DNA from: Acanthaster planci
Taxonomy: Eukaryota; Echinodermata; Asteroidea; Valvatida; Acanthasteridae
Assembly: GCF_001949145.1 (NCBI RefSeq)
Contig: NW_019091406.1
Location: forward strand, 1,735,515-1,799,514
Reading direction: 5' to 3'
DNA: 64,000 bases
A program made the position numbers and the translations under genes. This document shows, one piece after another, positions 58,772 through 64,000 of this stretch. Numbering within the stretch: position 1 is the stretch's first letter; each line of letters starts with the position of its first letter. The notes beneath the pieces were generated by a model, which was not told the DNA's origin, did no database searches, and worked only from the letters and a program-made list of their open reading frames with translations.

Positions 58772-61700
58772 ATATATGTAATGTATTATCGTCCGTTTTA
58801 CCGATCACCACGACCATTCACCTGATGACACATGATCAGCTTCTGGTAAAGGCCAGTGAACACTTCAGTTCAGTGAGTTTGGGATCGTGGAGGTGGTGTC
58901 TTTTTTTTCCCCTATCCCCAAAGTTGCAACAGAGCGCGCTCAACAGAGCTGATCAGAGCGTGCAAAGATCTTTTGATGGAGTGGCACAGGATGTCTTTCT
59001 CAGAGACAAAGGGCTTGTTGGCTCCGGCATACTTTGCAGCACCAGATATGGGCTGGTATTCAGAACCCTGAGGGAATTGACTCTGGAGCCAGTGAACTAC
59101 GGAAAGAGATGCCACCACACACACGTGATTTTTCCATGTACATCCTTTTATACATACTAGTTCATTTAATAGAAACTTTGTCTGCCCATATCTGTCAAAA
59201 CCCAACACCCGATATGACACCTTTTTAATAACTTCGTCAATGCACACACAGTCTGGCCACTGTCACCGGTACTTGGCATGGGCCACATGTCCCTGCCTGG
59301 TTTTTGGTCTTCATTTTTTGTTTTTGGTTTTTTTGGCCGTAAAATGTTGGGTTTTGGAAGATTTGGCAAGTTTTCTAGCACAAATTTCTAAAGGAGTATT
59401 TCTGATAGACGGGCATCCTCTTGACATACATTTCAGTCGTGGATCTAAGGAGATGTGACCCTCTTGCCCTTTTCAAGCCCTCTTCCATTGAGCATTGAAA
59501 ACAAAATATCGTCAGTGGAGGCTGACATTTTTAACTGCAGCAGAATTGGAACAAAGGCTTTAAAAAGTATTACCTCAAACTTTCACCCCGCCCTTGCCAT
59601 GCAATGGTCACCATTGTGTTTAAACCTTGCATCAGATGGCTCCCCTACCACTTGCCACTCTGACTACTATTGGATAAATATTCAAATCTTGCGAAGAAGA
59701 TCACTTCTACATAACCAAATCTCATCAGGTTTGGATTTGTCCGATAAAAGACGTTATGATTCACTGTCTGCCACCCTCCCTGTTTACAAGATACAGGATG
59801 TTTTGTTATTATATGAAAAAAAGGAAGATTTTCTTGCTGTTAATTAAACGAACTACCTTTCAAATTTCAAATGCCAGTGACACGGAGAACAAGAAAATTA
59901 GTTTCTTGTAGAAAGTTACCAATCGGATTGCCTGTATTAAGCATTGAAAGCTTGGACAGAGTGGTTGCCATTGGTTTTTTTCTCTTCATTGAGAGAAAGT
60001 GTATTTTTCCATCGTCACAAATTATTGGCGAGATGCATGTATCCTGTACATACGAGAAGCTTGTGCTATCCAGTTTATCTAACCAAACATGACCTTTGAC
60101 CCAAAACTGGGAGGGGCTTTTGTAATGCCTCCAAAATCCCTTTTCGATTTTTGCTCAGCTCAATCAAGACCCCACCTAGGGAAGATAAGATGTCTTGCCA
60201 TTTCATTGGCGCAAGTTTGAATCTACTTGTCGGGCCACTGAAGTGTAACTTTTACCAAAGTGACAAAGTTAATCAGCAGACTAGTACCAAATTTCTGCAC
60301 CTTTACAGAAGCAAGGGCAGAGTAATGCATCACAGATCACTTGTTTGTAAGTGCAAAATGAACCGTTTGCATCCTTCATCTGACTCCAAACCATGTATGC
60401 AGAACTGACTCCAAACCATGTGTCGAGATGTATCCTCTGCAGTAAGAGGATTCCTGTATTGTTTAATGTCAGAGCCTTCTGACATCCTCGATCAAAATGG
60501 GATCCAAAATACATTGCCATTTCATCAGCTATGTCCTATCCAGTGCAGATGAGCCGTAAAATAAAGTCTGCTTGGTTGGATGATTGTCCTTGTGAGTATG
60601 CTAATAGTTTTTGAAAAAGGACTAACAAAGTAGCCATTTGGAGGGGGCGATTTGGGGTCAAAGGTCAGACATTAATGTAAAAAGGTGATAATTGCCATGC
60701 CCTCTTAGTTTTTTTCAGTAACTTTTTATAATTGTTTAAGGGCACTTCAAGAGTAATTTTCTGTGATATTTACAGGTAGATAAGCAAGTGGGAACAATTT
60801 CAGCAAAACGTGGATTTCAAACTGACAAGATAAGGGCTGAGCGCTCTCTGGGGCAATCAAGGCTCAGTAGACATTTATTGTGATGCTGCCATGTTTGTCT
60901 CGTTCCCTGTGGACCCATTTGCAACTTCACCTATTGATACAAGGGAACAGACTCTTATTCCCTCCAGACTCGGTTTGATTACATTGCCTTTGAATGGTAG
61001 AAAAGCAAGATGGCTGCCCCATGATAGAGGTCTATACACAAGTCTCATAACGTTGTGAAGACCCCATTTGCAGTCCCAGCAGAACCTCAAAGAAGGAAGG
61101 AAACATCTATTAAAATTTTTTTTTTCTTTTCTTGTTTCCCCCATGTTTACTATTTGTATAATGTTGGCTGGCATGCATGAAATCGAGTGGCTGCCTCTTC
61201 CTCCAAGCTGCACAATACGTCCAGCTTGGTGGGAAGGACAAGGCGCGAGAAGTCAGATTGAGTTGACATTCTGTTTTACTGAAAAGGACGTTGGTAATCA
61301 ACACCAGCAGGTCTGTGGGAAGTTTCCTTGTCAGCCTGGGATACCGGTGAAACGACATGATAAAATGAATGTGAAACTGTCATTTGGGCCTTTCTTGTTG
61401 GATTGGTGGACCGTTTGGGCCCACAATCACAGTTACTGTCTTCCTTTTGTATATTGGTTAATGCACATACATTTACCTATGCTTGATGTACTTACAGATA
61501 GCTCTGCTTATAAAAGAAAGTGAATGATTCTGTGGTGATGACTGTGTACTACGTAAGAAGGTGATTCATAAAGAAAAATGGTGCATTCCCAGAACATAAT
61601 GAGCATACAGATTGTATATTGACATTTAAAAAGAAAAATAAGTAAATTAAAAATTTTAAACAGCATATTCAAGAACTTGTAACAACTTGCCTGCCGTAAT

Positions 61701-64000
61701 AAGAAGCATCCGTAAGTATCTGGGAAAAAATTTATTTATGTCGCAAATTGAATTGGGCAAAAGTCCATATCTCATTCAATAAATACTTGATTTTGGTTTG
61801 CTAAAAACAGTGGTTTCTTGGCGTCTTTATGTCAGAACTGACGGTAGCAGGATTTTTTTTCTAGGAAAGTTTGTGTCAGGACAAGCTACATTGAGATGAT
61901 GAAACATAAACTAAGCACGGAAAAATTGGTCTCTCAGAAAGGGTTACAAATCAAAAATATGTGTAACTTTTGAAGCATTTATCTGGGTTCATGGCTGAAA
62001 TTTGCCGGGCAGTTGCATTTGCCAAGTAATTTTTATCAAGTTGTGAACATTTCGCACAAGCCTAGAATGAATACATTTTTACATCCACACAAAAGAAAAA
62101 AAATATTTGTCACAAGTTTTTCAACTCTCTATGAGCATTGCCCATGTAAATATTTAATTTGTTAATGTACATTGTATGCATTTGTCTTAATTTGTTGCTA
62201 TAGAAATTTCTATTGGATCTGAATATATCTTATGCAAACCAGGAGTTTACACTTAATGTTTCGAGTTGATACTGCAGAAAAAGTAAATTTCATGTTAATC
62301 TATAATAAGCTACAAATCTGGCTCTTTTTCAGTTGATTTGGTCCTTAAAGGCAATACCTTCTGTAGAAAATGTCAATCCGATCGCAGAGTGGCCAGCTGT
62401 AGCCATGGGCGTCGGTTACAAGTGGTACAATTTGCAAAAATAAGAAAATGATTTCCTTTATTTCATCATGTAAATAGTCGATAGTTAATCTTTAAATCTA
62501 CACAAATGCTAAACAGGACCTTAATTCAGACTAAAGATATGACTTTTTAGCTGGCCTCCATTCAAAGTTGTGTAATCTTAGAGTCATAGCCATTTCTTGT
62601 ATTTATTGAGGGGGTGGTCAAACATTTCCGAACTATTTTGGGTGAGGCTCGAAAAACTCTTATGTCAGTTGATATGCTCTGCCAATACGAGGACGATCAT
62701 GAGCTCCAAATTTGGAACATTGGTGGATCTTGTATGTGCATGCACCTTAATCCAGACATGTTGACAAATGCATGCTGTTTATTGATAATCAAGTTTGTGT
62801 GAAATTGAGCTTTACAAAAAAGTAATACCACTGTTGTATAATTCCATACCGAGAGGTACAGGGATTCATTGAATTTTTGTCGCTGATTTACTCTTGTCAA
62901 GAAGCCCTCTGTATTGAGGGGTTTTTGTTTTCAATGTTTTAGGAATTGGGAGGCATTTTTTTTTAAGTATTGAGACTTTCGTCCTTCACTGACTTATATT
63001 GTGAAAAAAAGGCTTACTTTGGTGAGACTTGAACACCAAAGGAAGACTTTACTGCCAGAGCAGTGGCAAATTATAAAAAGTGGATCTGTCCAAACTTACA
63101 TTTGCAGCTGCATATAACAGGGTGCCTATTGAATCCACTGGCTAGCCACTGTGGCCACTTCCAATAGACCCTTGTGCTACCAAGCCAACCAAGGCAAAAT
63201 TGGTGCTGCTGGTCCATGCTATGACACTCCTGTGTGGGATATCACAGTATGCCTTGTTCGCATTGTTACAAATCAAAAGCAATATGGCCTTGTGTTAAAT
63301 TGGCGAAGGGAAAATGTCACTTGCCCAATGTCAAATATTATTTAATGCAAATGTGCAGATTGTAGTTTGTGGGTATTTTTTTACATAATACGGCTTGTTT
63401 TGTTGTTTGTTTGGGATTTTTGTTTCCATTTTTTTCCTGCGACATCAGAACTAAGGCCTAATTATACAACGCTGCTTAATGAAGGTAAAGAAATCCTGTT
63501 TACTATAGCAAAATTTTCTGTGTTGACAGTTTCAGTTTTTTGTTCGTTAGCGTATTTTTTGTAATTTTAACAATGAAGCATTGTTCACAACCTCATGTAA
63601 ACCTTGTAAGATGTATACATATTCTTTTCTATACTTTCTAATATTACATTTTGCTACATAGATGTATACCATTCTTCATAACATGTGCTATTTCTATTTA
63701 GTTTACTATGCAGCAAAATTAGTTGAAATTTCATTTGGCTGTCCCAGCAATGACTGGATCTTCAACAAAACAGGTGTCTCTGGAGTAATGGCTGACTAGG
63801 AATTCAAATGAAATCGGCCATCTTGAATAGCAGATGTTGTTTCCAAGTTGAAACAGGAACGCTGCAGGTTCTTGCTTCATCTGTAGTATAGGCATGTTTG
63901 ATGAAAGACAATCCATTTAAAGCACAAGATCAACCCCCTCCAGGGGGATGTGATCTCTCTTCTGAAGGTTAGTAGTGGCACTTCAGAGCTCTGTGAGGGG
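58772..64000. other. Probable long Rab8 3' UTR and downstream DNA
   Basis: No further coding exon is recognised on either strand. The + strand is AT-rich with AATAAA at 60560-60565 and again near 61778, either of which could end the Rab8 message. Open frames of 130-150 codons (for example 59455-59847 and 61068-61523) resemble no known family and lack splice support. The window closes with a small hairpin near 63928-63957. Confidence 0.5.
60560..60565 (+). terminator. Candidate polyadenylation signal of Rab8 (AATAAA)
   Basis: A canonical AATAAA 1.8 kb after the Rab8 stop codon. The choice among several downstream candidates cannot be made from sequence alone. Confidence 0.3.

Noticed and set aside
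58674-58781. A frame ending FCKYM that looks like a CaaX box for the Rab protein
   Set aside because: It is the wrong phase. Joined from exon 7 in phase 0, the exon reads QKKREWKFCSLL and a stop, the true Rab8 ending.
63015-63060. A GGTGTTCAAGTCTCACC-like sequence on the - strand resembling a tRNA T arm
   Set aside because: The stem and loop sizes are not those of a T arm, and no D arm, anticodon arm or acceptor stem can be fitted around it.

Overview
This is nuclear DNA from an animal, most likely an invertebrate deuterostome. The genes are split by GT-AG introns, the intergenic DNA is AT-leaning, and foldback and TA-flanked DNA transposon remnants are common. The short palindromes TAGGCCTA and GTACATGTAC recur often. 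The proteins look deuterostome, but the exact group (echinoderm or hemichordate more than amphioxus) is an inference.

Layout. 1-7438: no gene recognised. 7439-23604 (+): a complete three-exon hedgehog gene. Its exon junctions, exon 2 length (262 nt) and key-residue numbering match vertebrate Hh, but three normally invariant features differ: the mature N-terminus is CTGRAS instead of CGPGRG, H181 is W, and the Hint-domain SCYAV cysteine is N. 27841-29951 (+): a three-exon gene for an unrecognised 144-residue protein with a signal peptide and one C-terminal membrane helix. 36242-30946 (-): a complete four-exon RPS27 gene (84 aa) with a 5' TOP tract, converging on the small membrane protein gene.

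38700-58771 (+): a Rab8-type GTPase gene and the main discovery candidate. Six tandem first exons lie over 10 kb (38.7, 41.5, 42.7, 45.7, 46.4 and 48.6 kb). Each encodes its own N-terminus, P-loop, helix 1 and switch I, and each ends in the same phase at the same residue (T-[IV]-G) with a good 5' splice site. No other Rab exons lie between them. A single common set of seven exons (52759-58771) supplies the rest and ends in the Rab8-type prenylation box CSLL. This is a variable-first-exon arrangement like UGT1A or protocadherin clusters, here in a small GTPase. It predicts six isoforms (207-255 aa) that differ only in the nucleotide-binding and effector region. One first exon has Pro in place of the Mg-binding Thr of GKT. 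Another adds about 50 proline-rich residues.

RPS27 and the Rab gene lie head-to-head. In human the same pairings occur as RPS27-RAB13 and RPS27L-RAB8B, so this is probably an ancient linkage. 58772-64000 has no further gene and probably holds the Rab gene's long 3' UTR.

The coding calls rest on reading the exons and splice sites by eye. No transcripts or database searches were available.
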